NCBI GenBank assembly: GCA_946403295.1
Contig: CAMIZL010000002.1
Location: 62,001-126,000 of the forward strand
Direction of reading: 5' to 3'
Length of the DNA: 64,000 nucleotides
From: an uncultured Clostridia bacterium
Lineage (GTDB): Bacteria; Bacillota; Clostridia; Lachnospirales; Lachnospiraceae
The notes beneath the pieces are model-generated. The model saw only the letters and a list, made by a program, of their open reading frames with translations. It was not told the DNA's origin and made no database searches. This document shows, one piece after another, positions 35,901 through 44,986 of this stretch (positions are counted from its first letter, which is position 1; the number at the start of each line of letters is the position of its first letter). Made by a program: the position numbers and the translations under genes.

Positions 35901-36272
35901 CGCGGTGACCGTGGCGGTAACGAGTGTTTCGTCAACGGGCTCCTCGTCAACCTTGATATATGATGACATCGAATACCCTTCAACGATATCACCGTCGACA
36001 ACTGCACGGATATGATACCATTCTCCCGAAACCGCGATAACCGTGATCTCCTGGTCTTTCTTAAGAAGGACCTGATTACCGCCGTTATAGAGGATATTGT
36101 CACTGCCCGTCATATCGGGCGTCGTGCGCACACGAAGCTCGGATGCCGTAACGACACCTTTAACGCCCGCAGCCGATACATCGGTATCGAGAAAAGGAGT
36201 GCAGACAACGACCGCGAGGGCGATCGCGCCCGCAGCAATAAACCGACACACCTTTCTTCCAATCATCTTCAT
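32871..36272 (-). CDS. Secreted SH3 / glucosaminidase / cadherin-like protein with GDG-repeat tail
   Basis: Cell-wall protein of 1133 residues. It has a signal peptide to about residue 35, then SH3-type repeats (VTASELRVRTTPD, VTAMELNVRRGPS, VTASKLNVRKLSK and further ones), broken by a KDDKDK-rich stretch at about 215-265. A glucosaminidase-like domain spans about 600-880 (YPLWEFKAFHTGLTWKDAI, DPRNFLAQDTIFQFELLAY, SGVSPLHLASRVKQE). A cadherin-like domain follows at about 930-1010. The tail from about 1040 is Gly-Asp-Gly-Thr/Ala/Ser repeats. It should cut peptidoglycan glycan strands. The tail's end has a recent duplication. Confidence 0.87.
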   Translation of the reverse strand: MKMIGRKVCRFIAAGAIALAVVVCTPFLDTDVSAAGVKGVVTASELRVRTTPDMTGSDNILYNGGNQVLLKKDQEITVIAVSGEWYHIRAVVDGDIVEGYSMSSYIKVDEEPVDETLVTATVTAMELNVRRGPSTSYGKVDYGASTLILKKDSTVTVHAVYDGWYYITYTEDGNKYNGFVNGSYIAVPDDAYVAELSDAQLESYLVVPSGTDGKKSEDDGKGSDTSGNNGKSEKDDKDKKDDKDKKDDKDKKDDKEEKGGKEPEKVIPEGYIEVERIINSKFNISGTVTASKLNVRKLSKKSSDIMCVLSKGDVVTVINSVTVTTNKDSDNPTKTHWYRIVVPEEGSFKVGYVVEDYLELDYTGGITAVTKYDKQTLKVNPDKKTVVKNIKKKKLKIAKNEAVTIIGEKTDASGRKYFEVTYTVNENVYSGFILTTDLNFSSVVPKYSVRFIVPIEEVSKVEELDGTEVRIVYAFEGANAVAVNAPALMMHESPAWATPVIRDGKDNPVMIYTGDSLEVLDTVLEGDTLWCNVRVMYGGKEYRGYISKEHVAPDPSLKLMSKEDEEALIGLTGGSFEAKLAAEGFPESYKEPLRALHEQYPLWEFKAFHTGLTWKDAIDNESIVGKNLIPNSKSIEWKSLDPGAYSYKTDTFVVFDGSTWVTASRDAIEYYMDPRNFLAQDTIFQFELLAYSPLTQGADAVNGILKNTAMNGTEYKYVDPEGYKRTISFTDTFLMAAEYSGVSPLHLASRVKQEVTLGATNMSNSVTGTVKGYEGLYNYYNIGAYHSTEPGGAIKNGLKFARDGSANNQTNINCLIPWNNQLRSIIGGAFYIGSNYINRGQNTIYLQKFNTTSTSTYMHQYMANVEAPWAEGKRVFTAYEDPAGTPIVFYIPVYLDMPETAAPYPAHKDNPNNWLKTLKLSDQDGNKLSLTPTLNNSSDEEYSIVVEGDVDEIKISATPVSSLAKVISDKKATLSDGMNRIVVSVQAQNGDIKEFVINIYRESGKKKDKENKNPDETNTDGADSGEGTPDGNGSTPDDGVNAGDGTTTGDGAAAGDGAASGDGTTTGDGTAAGDGATSGDGTISGDGAASGDGTTTGDGAAAGDGATSGDGTISGDGTANGDSTVTGDGITTE

Positions 36273-36583
36273 GCAACCATACCTCTGATATATAAGATCA
36301 AATAAACGAGAGTCGCCGCCGAATTTATCACGATCCCGGCAAACGCGTCGTTTGTATATATGTCTCTTTCCTTAAGCGAAAGCACACTCATAACTATTCC
36401 GAGTACCGACATGGCAAAAAAGCCGAAACCGATGATCCCGATCACTTCACTGCCGCCGTCCAGTATCGCGCTTATGACCGCAAGTACCGGGATCGCGACA
36501 AGACAGGCAATGCCCGTGACAAGAAATGTAACGGCCCTGTGAGAATGATGTCTTCCTCTGAATTTTACCGACTCAATACTCAT
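36269..36583 (-). CDS. Small membrane protein, DUF6142-like
   Basis: A 104-residue protein with three hydrophobic segments (AVTFLVTGIACLVAIPVLAVI, VIGIIGFGFFAMSVLGIVMSV, GIVINSAATLVYLILYI). The start region SVKFRGRHHSHRA is basic and His-rich. I take ATG 36583 with AAAGGAAAC upstream; the frame reaches 36622 but crosses an unlikely leader. Its stop overlaps the start of the SH3/glucosaminidase gene by four bases. The family name is by resemblance and its role is unknown. Confidence 0.7.
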   Translation of the reverse strand: MSIESVKFRGRHHSHRAVTFLVTGIACLVAIPVLAVISAILDGGSEVIGIIGFGFFAMSVLGIVMSVLSLKERDIYTNDAFAGIVINSAATLVYLILYIRGMVA

Positions 36584-36676
36584 GATAATTATGTTTCCTT
36601 TGTTAAAAGTATAATAGAACAAACACCTGACATCAATACTTAAAGAGCTAAGCTTTCTTTATCGATGCTTAAAGTT

Positions 36677-38761
36677 TTATGCCTTCTTTCTCCTTCTGAG
36701 CAGATTCAACGCACCGAACAGCAGTACCGCAGCCGGGATGAGCCCGATGTAAAGTACTCCGATCAGCGTACTCTCCTGCGCCGTAACCGCAAGTGTAGCG
36801 TTTTCCACATTTTTGACGGGTGCGAGAACGGGACTTTGATACGGTGTCAATTCCCTCACTGCGGACACGGTGAGTCTTTCGTTTGCGTACGGTCCGCTCC
36901 AGAGGAGCATGTCGGCTGCCATGTACGGTGTCGAAAAAACTATCATCTCGCTGTAGGAGTCCGAATAATCTTCGCGCGATGCTATTCCGATGTAGAACGG
37001 TCCCGAGACTTCCTCTCTTTCTTCTTCGCCTTCGTTAAAGCTCGTGATCAAAGCTTCCTCCGTTGTCGTCAGGATCGGCGTGACCGTCAATGCATCGCTC
37101 AGATTGCTTCTGATAAAGAGCGGTGACGCATACGGACACAGGATCATGCTTCCTTTTCTGATGTCTTCCGTGATCGCGCAGGGCAAAACATCGGGCAAAA
37201 GCTCTAATTTGTCACCTGACAGGTAATGACCGGAATCGTTTTCCTCTATCACATATCCCGCATCACTGTCGATGCCGTAGTGACGCATAAGGGATTCGAT
37301 ATTCGGGAGCGACCCGACGGATGAATCGATAAATATCATGATCTTACCGCCGCGCAGCAGATATTCGAGTATCGTATCGTATTCGCTTTCAGCGATATCC
37401 GAAGCGGGCGCATATATGACAAGCGTATCACATCCGACAAGATCACCGCCCGTAACGAGGGAAACAAAATCGTGATCGATGCCCTCACGGTCAAGGACGG
37501 CAACAAAACCGGATGAAAGTTGTTCCTCGCCGTGACCCGTAAGAAGTTTTACGAGCGGTCTTGAGGAACCTTCAACATATGAAAGCGCCGAAAGGATCCT
37601 TCCTTCGAAATCAACGCCCGTGATCTTGTAAGCCATTGATTCGGGATCGAGCTGCGATATGATCATGTCTCCGATATCCACAAAACGCTCAAGCCCCGTG
37701 TCATGATCTTCAACAAGGAATCCGCTTCCGAATTGCGACGAGATGTTCCTGTTCTTTATAAGCGCAAGAGATTCGCCTTCCAAAGCGACAACATATTCAA
37801 GATTGTCGCAATTGTCGGTAAACCCTTGCATGATATCACTGAAGACCTTCTCCTCTTCATTTTCGCCGGTGATATAGGTGATCGTCACGTTGTCGCCAAA
37901 TCCTTTGAGGTATTCTACAGTTGTATCCTCGAGAGAATAAAGGCCTCCGGCGGTCAGATCGACGTGAATGTCAAGCGCTCCCACCAAAAGATTAAGGACA
38001 ATCATGACCACGATCAAACCGGCGTAGAACCCGCCTGCTTTAAGCTTTTCCCGGCTGTTTGAGTCCTTTTTCGAGCTTGAAAGCGCAAATACGGTCGCAG
38101 TTATAAAAATTAAAACAAGAATTAAGAAATATATAATATCTGAAAGTGACGCTCTTCCCGCAAGTCCTTCATGAAGATGGGACAGAGGGGATATTCCGGA
38201 GGGCAGTTCCATTCCGTAGCCTCTGAGCATCTCGATAAAGGGATCAAGCAGCGCCACAAACATCATGCACGCAAATGTCACTATACCGGCAACAAGTTCC
38301 CCCGAGAACAACGAGGATACGAACATTCCGACCGCAAGCATGGCTGCGGCAAAGAGCGCAAATGCAAGGAGCCCCCAGTATGCCGCACGAAGATTGACTT
38401 CTCCGTATAATGACATGACGAACGGATGAAACGATATGAGAACGCATCCCGCAAATATAAGTACCAGTGAGGCACAATATTTTGCTATCACGATCCCCGT
38501 TTTTGAAACGGGAGAAGTGAGAAGAAGTCTGTCGGTGCCGAGCCTCTTTTCGTGGGCAAATACTCTCACGCAGATCACCGGCAGGAAAAATATCAGCAAC
38601 AGACTCGTAGCCTCAAGAGTATACGGATAGTCCGCCGAAGCATATGTGTAATTGTATATGTAGTGGTAAAGTCCCTCGGATATCAGGAAAAACGTGAGGA
38701 AGAGATATCCCGAGAAAGAATTAAAGTACGATTTAATTTCTTTAAAGAAGATCGTTCTCAT
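36677..38761 (-). CDS. GldF/GldG fusion: ABC-2 permease joined to a Gld-type soluble domain
   Basis: Membrane protein of 694 residues. Residues 1-240 are an ABC-2 permease with six segments (start MRTIFFKEIKSYFNSFSGYLF). Residues 250-275 are a further membrane helix, and 280-650 form an outside domain like GldG (VTITYITGENEEEKVFSDI, VKLLTGHGEEQL, DTLVIYAPASDIAESEYDTILEYLLRGGKIMIFID). A last helix ends the protein. In most genomes these two parts are separate genes. It overlaps the ATPase gene by 20 bases and has AAAGGAG upstream. The substrate is unknown. Confidence 0.87.
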   Translation of the reverse strand: MRTIFFKEIKSYFNSFSGYLFLTFFLISEGLYHYIYNYTYASADYPYTLEATSLLLIFFLPVICVRVFAHEKRLGTDRLLLTSPVSKTGIVIAKYCASLVLIFAGCVLISFHPFVMSLYGEVNLRAAYWGLLAFALFAAAMLAVGMFVSSLFSGELVAGIVTFACMMFVALLDPFIEMLRGYGMELPSGISPLSHLHEGLAGRASLSDIIYFLILVLIFITATVFALSSSKKDSNSREKLKAGGFYAGLIVVMIVLNLLVGALDIHVDLTAGGLYSLEDTTVEYLKGFGDNVTITYITGENEEEKVFSDIMQGFTDNCDNLEYVVALEGESLALIKNRNISSQFGSGFLVEDHDTGLERFVDIGDMIISQLDPESMAYKITGVDFEGRILSALSYVEGSSRPLVKLLTGHGEEQLSSGFVAVLDREGIDHDFVSLVTGGDLVGCDTLVIYAPASDIAESEYDTILEYLLRGGKIMIFIDSSVGSLPNIESLMRHYGIDSDAGYVIEENDSGHYLSGDKLELLPDVLPCAITEDIRKGSMILCPYASPLFIRSNLSDALTVTPILTTTEEALITSFNEGEEEREEVSGPFYIGIASREDYSDSYSEMIVFSTPYMAADMLLWSGPYANERLTVSAVRELTPYQSPVLAPVKNVENATLAVTAQESTLIGVLYIGLIPAAVLLFGALNLLRRRKKA

Positions 38762-39767
38762 CTGATTCTCCTTTCTCGATCATCTCCGTCTTTATACGGC
38801 GTACCCTCTTCTGAGCCTTTTCGAATTCTGCCTCGGATGCCTCGATCATCCCGAGATATACTTCTTCGAGACTCTTCATCGAAGGAGCGAGTCGTTCTAT
38901 ATAGAGACCCTCGTTTGCTATGTTTTCAAAGAGCTGCTTTTTTATATCGGTCTTGTAATCGTTTAAGGAATAAGTACATCCGCCTGTTGCCGTCTTTCCC
39001 ACAAAGCGCACGTTGCAGAGCGGTTTGAGCGGCGAAAGTACTCTCTCGCATTCCGAAGCTTCCGCGGGGATATCGATCAAAAATCCCGCTTCTTTGAGAA
39101 ATTTCTTTTCAAAATACTCCTTTGTTCCCGCAGCGATCAACCTTCCGCGGTTGATAACGAGCATATCGTCACATACGGCGCTGATCTGCGAGAGGATATG
39201 CGAACTGATCACTATCGTCGTACCCGATTCCTTGAGGTTCTTTAAGACTTTCTTAAATCCCGCCGTTTGTCCCGGATCAAGTCCGTTCGAGGGTTCATCG
39301 AGCAAAAGTACTTTCGGCGTTCCGACTATCGCACCCGCGATAGCCACACGCTGCTTTGTTCCCTTTGAGAGTTGCCCGATAAGCTTTTCCTTTTCGGGAA
39401 CTATGTCCGTCAGCTTCATGACGTTGCAGGCTTCAAGAGCCCCCTTCTTTCCGGCAAATCCTTTCAGCCCGGCTACGAAGCGAAGATATTCCATAACGGT
39501 CATCTCGGGGTAAAGAGGAGGATTCTCGGGAAGATATCCCATGATGCGCATCGCCTGTTTTCTTTCTTTTGCGATATCGAAACCGCAAACCCTGACACTT
39601 CCCGCGGTCGGTTCCATATATCCGCTTATGATGCTGAGAGCCGTAGTCTTTCCGGCTCCGTTGGGTCCCAAAAATCCAACGATCCTACCCTCTGCGGCAT
39701 TAAATGACATTGCCGACAAGGCCGTTTGATCGCCATATAATTTTTTGATGTTCTTTACCTCAAGCAA
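38742..39767 (-). CDS. ABC transporter ATP-binding protein (GldA-like)
   Basis: ATPase of 341 residues for the GldF/GldG fusion permease encoded next. Walker A is GPNGAGKTTAL (about 34-44), the signature LSKGTKQRVAIAGAI and Walker B VLLLDEPSNGLDP follow, then HILSQISAVCDD. The C-terminal 110 residues are an extra domain usual for this branch. The start codon is TTG at 39767 with GAGAGG eight bases before it. Confidence 0.93.
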   Translation of the reverse strand: MLEVKNIKKLYGDQTALSAMSFNAAEGRIVGFLGPNGAGKTTALSIISGYMEPTAGSVRVCGFDIAKERKQAMRIMGYLPENPPLYPEMTVMEYLRFVAGLKGFAGKKGALEACNVMKLTDIVPEKEKLIGQLSKGTKQRVAIAGAIVGTPKVLLLDEPSNGLDPGQTAGFKKVLKNLKESGTTIVISSHILSQISAVCDDMLVINRGRLIAAGTKEYFEKKFLKEAGFLIDIPAEASECERVLSPLKPLCNVRFVGKTATGGCTYSLNDYKTDIKKQLFENIANEGLYIERLAPSMKSLEEVYLGMIEASEAEFEKAQKRVRRIKTEMIEKGESDENDLL

Positions 39768-39916
39768 ATCCGGTACCTCTCTTTAAATTGATAGATCACA
39801 CAGAATCTTTCCCATAACGTTATAATAAACATTTGTGTCAGTTCGGTGAACCGCATTTGTCTTTTATGGGATAATAGCGTGACAAACCGCCAAGCCTCTT
39901 TCAGGGAAGGGTTGCG

Positions 39917-40678
39917 TCACTGATGATACATAAGAATTGCGGCCGCAATGGCAGCATTCAGGGACTCGACTTCGCCCTGCATGGGAATAAACACCCTGAC
40001 ATCGGCAAGATCCGCCACAGGGTCCGATATGCCGCGGCCCTCGTTACCGATTATGATCGCGCGACGCGCCTCAAAGGGAGTTTCTCTCATGTCAGAGGCG
40101 CCTTTAAGATGTGCGGCATAAACGGTATGTCCGCTTTCTTTAAGATTCTTGATCGTTCTTTGCATATCACCGGAATATGCAAAAGGAACGCGCAGTATAG
40201 ATCCCATCGTGGAGCGGACCACTTTGGGACTGAATATGTCTGTCGTGCCGTTACTCATGATAACGGCCTCTATGCCCGCCGCTTCCGCGGTACGGATTAT
40301 GGTCCCGAGATTTCCGGGATCCTGAATATCCTCAAGTATCAGCACTCTGTCGAAGCTCTCAAGTTCTTCCTCATTTCTTAAAAGAGGTTCTTCCCTGACG
40401 GTTGCAAGAATACCCTGATCAGTTACCGTCTCGCACACGTGGCTTAAGACGCTGTCCGCAACAACTACCGCGTTTTCTGTGGGAAGTCCTTTTTCGGAAG
40501 CGTACGTGGCGCTGACATATACGTTATCGACAAGCTCCCTGCGTGTCGAAATGGCATCTCTTATGATGCGGTCTCCTTCAAGCACAAAAAGCCCGGCCTG
40601 TGTGCGTTCCTTTTTGGAACGCTGCAGTGCTGCGAGCTCTTTTATCTTTTTGTTTGACGTACTTTCGATCATCTGCAT
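39917..40678 (-). CDS. SpoU/TrmH-family rRNA methyltransferase
   Basis: Ribose methyltransferase using S-adenosylmethionine, 253 residues. An N-terminal substrate-binding part (STSNKKIKELAALQRSKKER, FVLEGDRIIRDA) is followed by the knotted SPOUT domain with its motifs: LEDIQDPGNLGTIIRTAEAAG, IIGNEGRGIS and VFIPMQGEVESLNAAIAAAI. It resembles 23S rRNA 2'-O-methyltransferases (RlmB/TsnR type); the exact site is not clear. I use ATG 40678, after GGAG; a TTG at 40684 would overlap the prfA stop. Confidence 0.9.
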   Translation of the reverse strand: MQMIESTSNKKIKELAALQRSKKERTQAGLFVLEGDRIIRDAISTRRELVDNVYVSATYASEKGLPTENAVVVADSVLSHVCETVTDQGILATVREEPLLRNEEELESFDRVLILEDIQDPGNLGTIIRTAEAAGIEAVIMSNGTTDIFSPKVVRSTMGSILRVPFAYSGDMQRTIKNLKESGHTVYAAHLKGASDMRETPFEARRAIIIGNEGRGISDPVADLADVRVFIPMQGEVESLNAAIAAAILMYHQ

Positions 40679-40680
40679 TT

Positions 40681-41766
40681 TCAACTCTCCGACTCTCCGA
40701 GATGTAAAAGCTTTTCTGCCCGATCTGCCGCGCTGAGGCTGTCGAGAAGCTCGGTAAGATTTCCGTTCATGACATCTTCAAGGGTGTAAAGGGTAAGTTT
40801 GATCCTGTGATCGGTACACCTGCTCTGAGGGAAATTGTATGTTCTGATCTTTTCGGAACGATCTCCCGTTCCGATCTGGCTTCTGCGATTGCTCGCTTCC
40901 TTCTCGTGAGCCTTCTCAAGCTCCATCTCGTAAAGCTTTGCCCTCAAAACCTTCAATGCCTTGTCTCTGTTCTTGAGCTGGGACTTCTCGTCCTGGCACG
41001 AGATCACGATACCCGTGGGTATATGCGTCAGGCGCACCGCGGAGTCTGTCGTATTGACGCACTGTCCGCCGTTTCCCGATGCCCTGAAAACATCAAATTT
41101 ACAATCATTGAGGTCAAGGTTCACGTCAACTTCCTCAGCCTCCGGAAGGATCGCCACGGTGGCCGTCGACGTATGGATACGTCCGCCGGACTCGGTTACG
41201 GGGATCCTCTGTACGCGGTGAACACCGCTCTCGTACTTAAGCCTCGAAAAGACGCCCTGGCCGTTGATCATAAAAACTATTTCCTTGAAACCGCCGATGC
41301 CGTTTTCGTTCGCGCTGACCATCTCGGTCTTCCAACGCATGGAATCGGCGAATTTCTGGTACATTCTGAACAGATCTCCCGCGAAAAGCGCTGCTTCGTC
41401 GCCTCCGGCACCCGCTCTTATCTCGACAACAACATTCTTGCCGTCGTCGGGATCCTTGGGTAAAAGGAGGATCTTGAGTTCCCCGTCAAGGACATCCGCG
41501 CGTTCCTTCGCATTTGAAAGCTCTTCTTTCACAAGCTCTCTCATTTCGGGATCCGTCTCGGCATCAAGCATCGACATCGAATCCTCGATATCCTGATTAA
41601 CCTTCTTGTATTCCTCATATTTGGCCGCAATAACGGAAAGCTCCGATTCTTCCTTCATGAGCTTTCTGAAACGTTCCTGATCCCCGGCAACCCCGGGCGA
41701 GGCGAGTTCATCCCGAACCTCTTCGTACCTGAGTACGATATCTTCGAGCTTCTCGTAAATATCCAT
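40681..41766 (-). CDS. prfA: Peptide chain release factor 1
   Basis: Ends translation at UAA and UAG; 361 residues, standard length. The GGQ motif that triggers peptide release is in [16 protein letters not shown] (near residue 235), and the codon-recognition PxT is [13 protein letters not shown] (near 190). The ribosome site AGGAGATCAGG precedes the ATG. It follows prmC, whose product methylates this GGQ glutamine. Confidence 0.97.
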   Translation of the reverse strand: MDIYEKLEDIVLRYEEVRDELASPGVAGDQERFRKLMKEESELSVIAAKYEEYKKVNQDIEDSMSMLDAETDPEMRELVKEELSNAKERADVLDGELKILLLPKDPDDGKNVVVEIRAGAGGDEAALFAGDLFRMYQKFADSMRWKTEMVSANENGIGGFKEIVFMINGQGVFSRLKYESGVHRVQRIPVTESGGRIHTSTATVAILPEAEEVDVNLDLNDCKFDVFRASGNGGQCVNTTDSAVRLTHIPTGIVISCQDEKSQLKNRDKALKVLRAKLYEMELEKAHEKEASNRRSQIGTGDRSEKIRTYNFPQSRCTDHRIKLTLYTLEDVMNGNLTELLDSLSAADRAEKLLHLGESES

Positions 41767-41831
41767 CCTGATCTCCTGATATGTACCTTTATTCCGGTGT
41801 TTATTGCTTTGCTTACTTCTTTGCTTCTTCC

Positions 41832-41891
41832 GGGAGGGCGGTACCGCTCCCTGTGTGTTCGGGCGTATACGGCTTTCCCTGTTTTACGCCC
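41832..41891 (-). other. Two hairpins between prmC and prfA
   Basis: A 7-bp stem (GGGCGTA 41861-41867 with TACGCCC 41885-41891) lies just past the prmC stop, and a GGGA/GCGGTACCGC palindrome at 41832-41851 follows. No T-run comes after either, so they are not typical terminators. They may tune RNA stability or the prmC/prfA ratio. Confidence 0.4.
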
Positions 41892-41897
41892 GCGCGT

Positions 41898-42764
41898 TTA
41901 TGTAACGGGTTTATATCCGCTCACAACTCTCGGCAGTCCCGCAAGATCCCTGTGAACGGTTACATCCGTAAGTCCCGCTTCGCGCATCATCCCGGCGACT
42001 TCCTCCGTTTGTTCTTCACCCGTTTCAAGCGCCAAAAATGCGCCCCTTGATAAATGCTGCGGAGCGCATGAAATAATACGTCTGTAAAACAGAAGTCCAT
42101 CCTCTCCGCCTTCAAGTGCAAGCCGCGGCTCATAAACGGCAACCTCGGGTTCAAGTTTATCGATCATATCCTTCGCGATATAGGGCGGATTGGAAATGAT
42201 GATGTCAAACTCCCCCTCGACAGATCCAAACAGATCCGAAACGAGGATCTTCACATCCGCGTTGTTCGCTTTTGCATTTCTGCCGGCGAGCGCGACAGCG
42301 TCCTCCGAAATATCAGAAAGAGTCACATCGCTCACGCCCGCAAGAACAGCTACACTGATGCCGATACAACCTGTTCCCGTACACATGTCGAGTACCCTTG
42401 GCTCCCTTCCCAACCGTTCACAACGCTCCTTCGCTTTTCCCGCTTCCCTAACGGCCAGCTCGGCAAGGATCTCGGTGTCGAACCTGGGGATCAGACAATC
42501 TTTGGTACAAAAGAAATCAAGCCCCATGAAAGAAGTTCGCCCTATAATATACTCAAGAGGCTCACGACTGAGGCGTCTTGAAAGGATCTCTTCAAAACGC
42601 TTTTCATAAGCCTCCGAAACCTTATCTTGTTCGTGAAGGAGCACGGCAGCCATATTGAGACCGGTTACCTCGCAGATCATGATCCGCGCACATGAAGCAT
42701 GGTCCGCTATGCCTGCTTTTTTAAGCTCTGTGTCCGCCTTGTTCAGTAATTCTCTGTACGTCAC
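41898..42764 (-). CDS. prmC: Release-factor glutamine methyltransferase
   Basis: Methylates the GGQ glutamine of release factors with S-adenosylmethionine; 288 residues. An N-terminal helical part is followed by a Rossmann methyltransferase with VLDMCTGTGCIGISVAVLAG (motif I) and the substrate motif NPPY in IISNPPYIAKD near residue 190. The start is GTG 42764, overlapping the stop of the DUF1385 gene as GTGA, so the genes are coupled. Confidence 0.96.
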   Translation of the reverse strand: MTYRELLNKADTELKKAGIADHASCARIMICEVTGLNMAAVLLHEQDKVSEAYEKRFEEILSRRLSREPLEYIIGRTSFMGLDFFCTKDCLIPRFDTEILAELAVREAGKAKERCERLGREPRVLDMCTGTGCIGISVAVLAGVSDVTLSDISEDAVALAGRNAKANNADVKILVSDLFGSVEGEFDIIISNPPYIAKDMIDKLEPEVAVYEPRLALEGGEDGLLFYRRIISCAPQHLSRGAFLALETGEEQTEEVAGMMREAGLTDVTVHRDLAGLPRVVSGYKPVT

Positions 42765-44530
42765 TGAGTATTGTCCTTCTTGTTTTTATTTACAAAATAT
42801 CTGTCGAGTTTCTTAAGAACCTCGTCATCCTCGTCATCTTCAATGATGACAGCACGCTTCTCGATCTCCACGGGAGCCCTGTGATTGATGCCCTTTGTGG
42901 CCTCGGGAGCGCTGTCCATTCCTGTATTCCTCTTGCCTGCCGATCTTCTTCCTCTGAAGTATCCGAGATTATCGGAATCTTCCGGGTTCCCGGCTTTTCC
43001 GGACCCTGCCGACTCTTCGGATGCCTCATTTGCCTCTGCGTTTGTTTCGGTCTTTTCGGCTTCCTCAGCTTTTTCTTCAATTGCCCCGGTTTCTGCCCCG
43101 GCTGTCTCTTCTGCTGCTTCGGTTTCTGCCCCGGTCGCCTCTTCTGCTGCTTCGGTTTTTGTCCCGGCTACATCTTCTACTGCTTCGGCTTCGTCCGCAA
43201 CTGATGCTGCCTCAGACTTTGATTCGGCTTCCTCAACTGCTTCAGCTGCCTCAACCGCTTCGGTCATCCCGGCTTCCTCAACAGTCTCAGCTGCTTCGGT
43301 TACTTCGGCTTCTGCCCCGGCTGCGTCTTCTGCCGCTTCAGCTTCTGCCCCGGCTGCCTTAGCCTTTGATCTTGAAGGATCGGAAGCGATTATATCAAAA
43401 TCATCATCGAGATCCTCGATCGGATCGGTGATGCCGCCGATGCGAACATTTGCGACAACCTCTGCCTCGATCGGTTCTTCGATCTCATGTTTATGCTTGT
43501 TGCGCTTATTCTTCTTTGATTTGGATCCGTGCGGTTTGTTGACCTGAACGTCCTTTTTCTCTTTCTTCTCTTCGGGAGCGGCTTTAGGCTCTTCCTTATC
43601 ACAACATGCCGAATCTTTCTCGTCATATTTCTCAAGGAATTCTTTCCAGTCAAATACCGCCTCAACGCTTGTGATGGCAACCTCGATCATGCTTTCGTCG
43701 GGTTCCCTTGTCGTAAGCTTCTGAAGTAAAAGACCGGGTTTCGAAAGGGCGTTGATCACGGGATTGGTCGTTCTTCCGGCAAATTTAATGAATTCGTACG
43801 AAACACCTGCGATAACAGGGATCAAAAGGAGTCTGAAAACGATACGGAGCCAGAAATTATCGACTCTGATCACCATAAAGAAAAGAACGGAAAGAACCAT
43901 AACGTAAAGCATGAAACTGGTTCCGCATCTCTTATGCTCTCTCGATTGCGCCTTGACGTTTTCAACCGTGAGCTCCAACCCGTTTTCAATACAGTTTATG
44001 GATTTATGCTCTGCACCGTGGTACATAAAGACACGCTTGATGTCTTTCATGAACGAGATCGCCGCTATATAAAGGACGAATAACGTAACTCTTATGATAC
44101 CCTCGATAAGAGCCTGTAAAAATTCGGATTTAACAACATCTTTAATGAGTGTTGCCGCAAAGAAAGGCAGCAACATGAAAAGTCCGACTGCAAGAATTAT
44201 GGAAAGAACAACCGAACCGGCCATGATAATGTCTTCCTTGGTCTTATCCTTGGCTGTCATGGGCTTATCGGCCTCGCCGGTCTCCTCTTCGTAGATACGT
44301 GCGGAATATGTGAGCGTCTTCACACCCACAAAGAGCGATTCACCAAAAATTATAACTCCTCTGATAACAGGGAGTCCGAAGAACTTCACCCTCTTGGTAA
44401 GACTGACATGAGACTGCTTTTCAACAACGATCTCCTCATCATTCTTACGTACAGCGACAGCGTACTCGTCGCCGTTTTTCATCATTACGCCTTCCATAAC
44501 GGCCTGACCGCCGATACCGGATGCTTTCAT
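42761..44530 (-). CDS. DUF1385 membrane protein with long acidic tail
   Basis: Protein of 589 residues. Residues 1-300 are the DUF1385 domain: GGQAVMEGVMMKNGDEYAVAVR at the start, about four membrane segments, and the conserved YHGAEHKSINCIENG and HKRCGTSFMLYVM. The remaining 290 residues are low complexity, rich in Ala and Glu (AEAAEETAGAETEAAEE), between two Lys-rich patches. Such a tail is not part of the family. The place between rpmE and prmC is conserved in many Clostridia. The molecular role is unknown. Confidence 0.9.
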   Translation of the reverse strand: MKASGIGGQAVMEGVMMKNGDEYAVAVRKNDEEIVVEKQSHVSLTKRVKFFGLPVIRGVIIFGESLFVGVKTLTYSARIYEEETGEADKPMTAKDKTKEDIIMAGSVVLSIILAVGLFMLLPFFAATLIKDVVKSEFLQALIEGIIRVTLFVLYIAAISFMKDIKRVFMYHGAEHKSINCIENGLELTVENVKAQSREHKRCGTSFMLYVMVLSVLFFMVIRVDNFWLRIVFRLLLIPVIAGVSYEFIKFAGRTTNPVINALSKPGLLLQKLTTREPDESMIEVAITSVEAVFDWKEFLEKYDEKDSACCDKEEPKAAPEEKKEKKDVQVNKPHGSKSKKNKRNKHKHEIEEPIEAEVVANVRIGGITDPIEDLDDDFDIIASDPSRSKAKAAGAEAEAAEDAAGAEAEVTEAAETVEEAGMTEAVEAAEAVEEAESKSEAASVADEAEAVEDVAGTKTEAAEEATGAETEAAEETAGAETGAIEEKAEEAEKTETNAEANEASEESAGSGKAGNPEDSDNLGYFRGRRSAGKRNTGMDSAPEATKGINHRAPVEIEKRAVIIEDDEDDEVLKKLDRYFVNKNKKDNTQ

Positions 44531-44571
44531 ATCCTTCCCCTTTCGAAAAGATCCCTCACCAAACTAAAGAA

Positions 44572-44599
44572 GGTTGAGACCAGTAACCTAATCTCAACC
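44572..44599 (-). terminator. Probable terminator after rpmE
   Basis: An 8-bp stem (GGTTGAGA/TCTCAACC) begins about 18 bases past the rpmE stop. On the minus strand CTTCTTTAG follows, a weak T-run, so partial read-through into the DUF1385 gene is likely. Confidence 0.55.
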
Positions 44600-44616
44600 C
44601 TTTTACATGACATTTA

Positions 44617-44823
44617 TCAGTTATTTGCAAGACCGTATTTACGATTAAACTTATCGATTGCACCGCGGGTCTGAACTGCCTTCTGCTGTCCTGTGTAGAA
44701 GGGATGGCATTTTGAACAGATCTCGACGTGTATTTCCTGCTTCGTAGAGCCTGTCTCAAATTCATTGCCGCAGTTGCAAACAACCTTAGCCTTGTAATAT
44801 GTAGGCTGGATGTCCTCTCTCAT
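44617..44823 (-). CDS. rpmE: 50S ribosomal protein L31 (zinc-type)
   Basis: Ribosomal protein of 68 residues. Cysteines at CNC (16-18) and CSKC (37-40) mark the zinc-binding form. Other family features are [35 protein letters not shown] precedes the ATG and a promoter lies about 60 bases upstream. The zinc-independent paralogue is not in this window. Confidence 0.97.
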   Translation of the reverse strand: MREDIQPTYYKAKVVCNCGNEFETGSTKQEIHVEICSKCHPFYTGQQKAVQTRGAIDKFNRKYGLANN

Positions 44824-44884
44824 TGTTTCTCACCTCTCTGCTCAAATACTCATCATCCATCTCTCATGGACACATAGCCTAAGT

Positions 44885-44913
44885 ATGATAACACACAAAA
44901 AATCAAAAATCAA
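44885..44913 (-). promoter_or_regulatory. Sigma-A-like promoter for rpmE
   Basis: On the minus strand TTGATT (44913-44908), a 17-base spacer and TATCAT (44890-44885), about 60 bases before the rpmE ATG. Confidence 0.6.
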
Positions 44914-44986
44914 TACCAATTATTCAGATTCACAACTATTTGCGCGCACCGCGGAACTTTTGCGTCCCGTCCGTTCATACCGGCGC

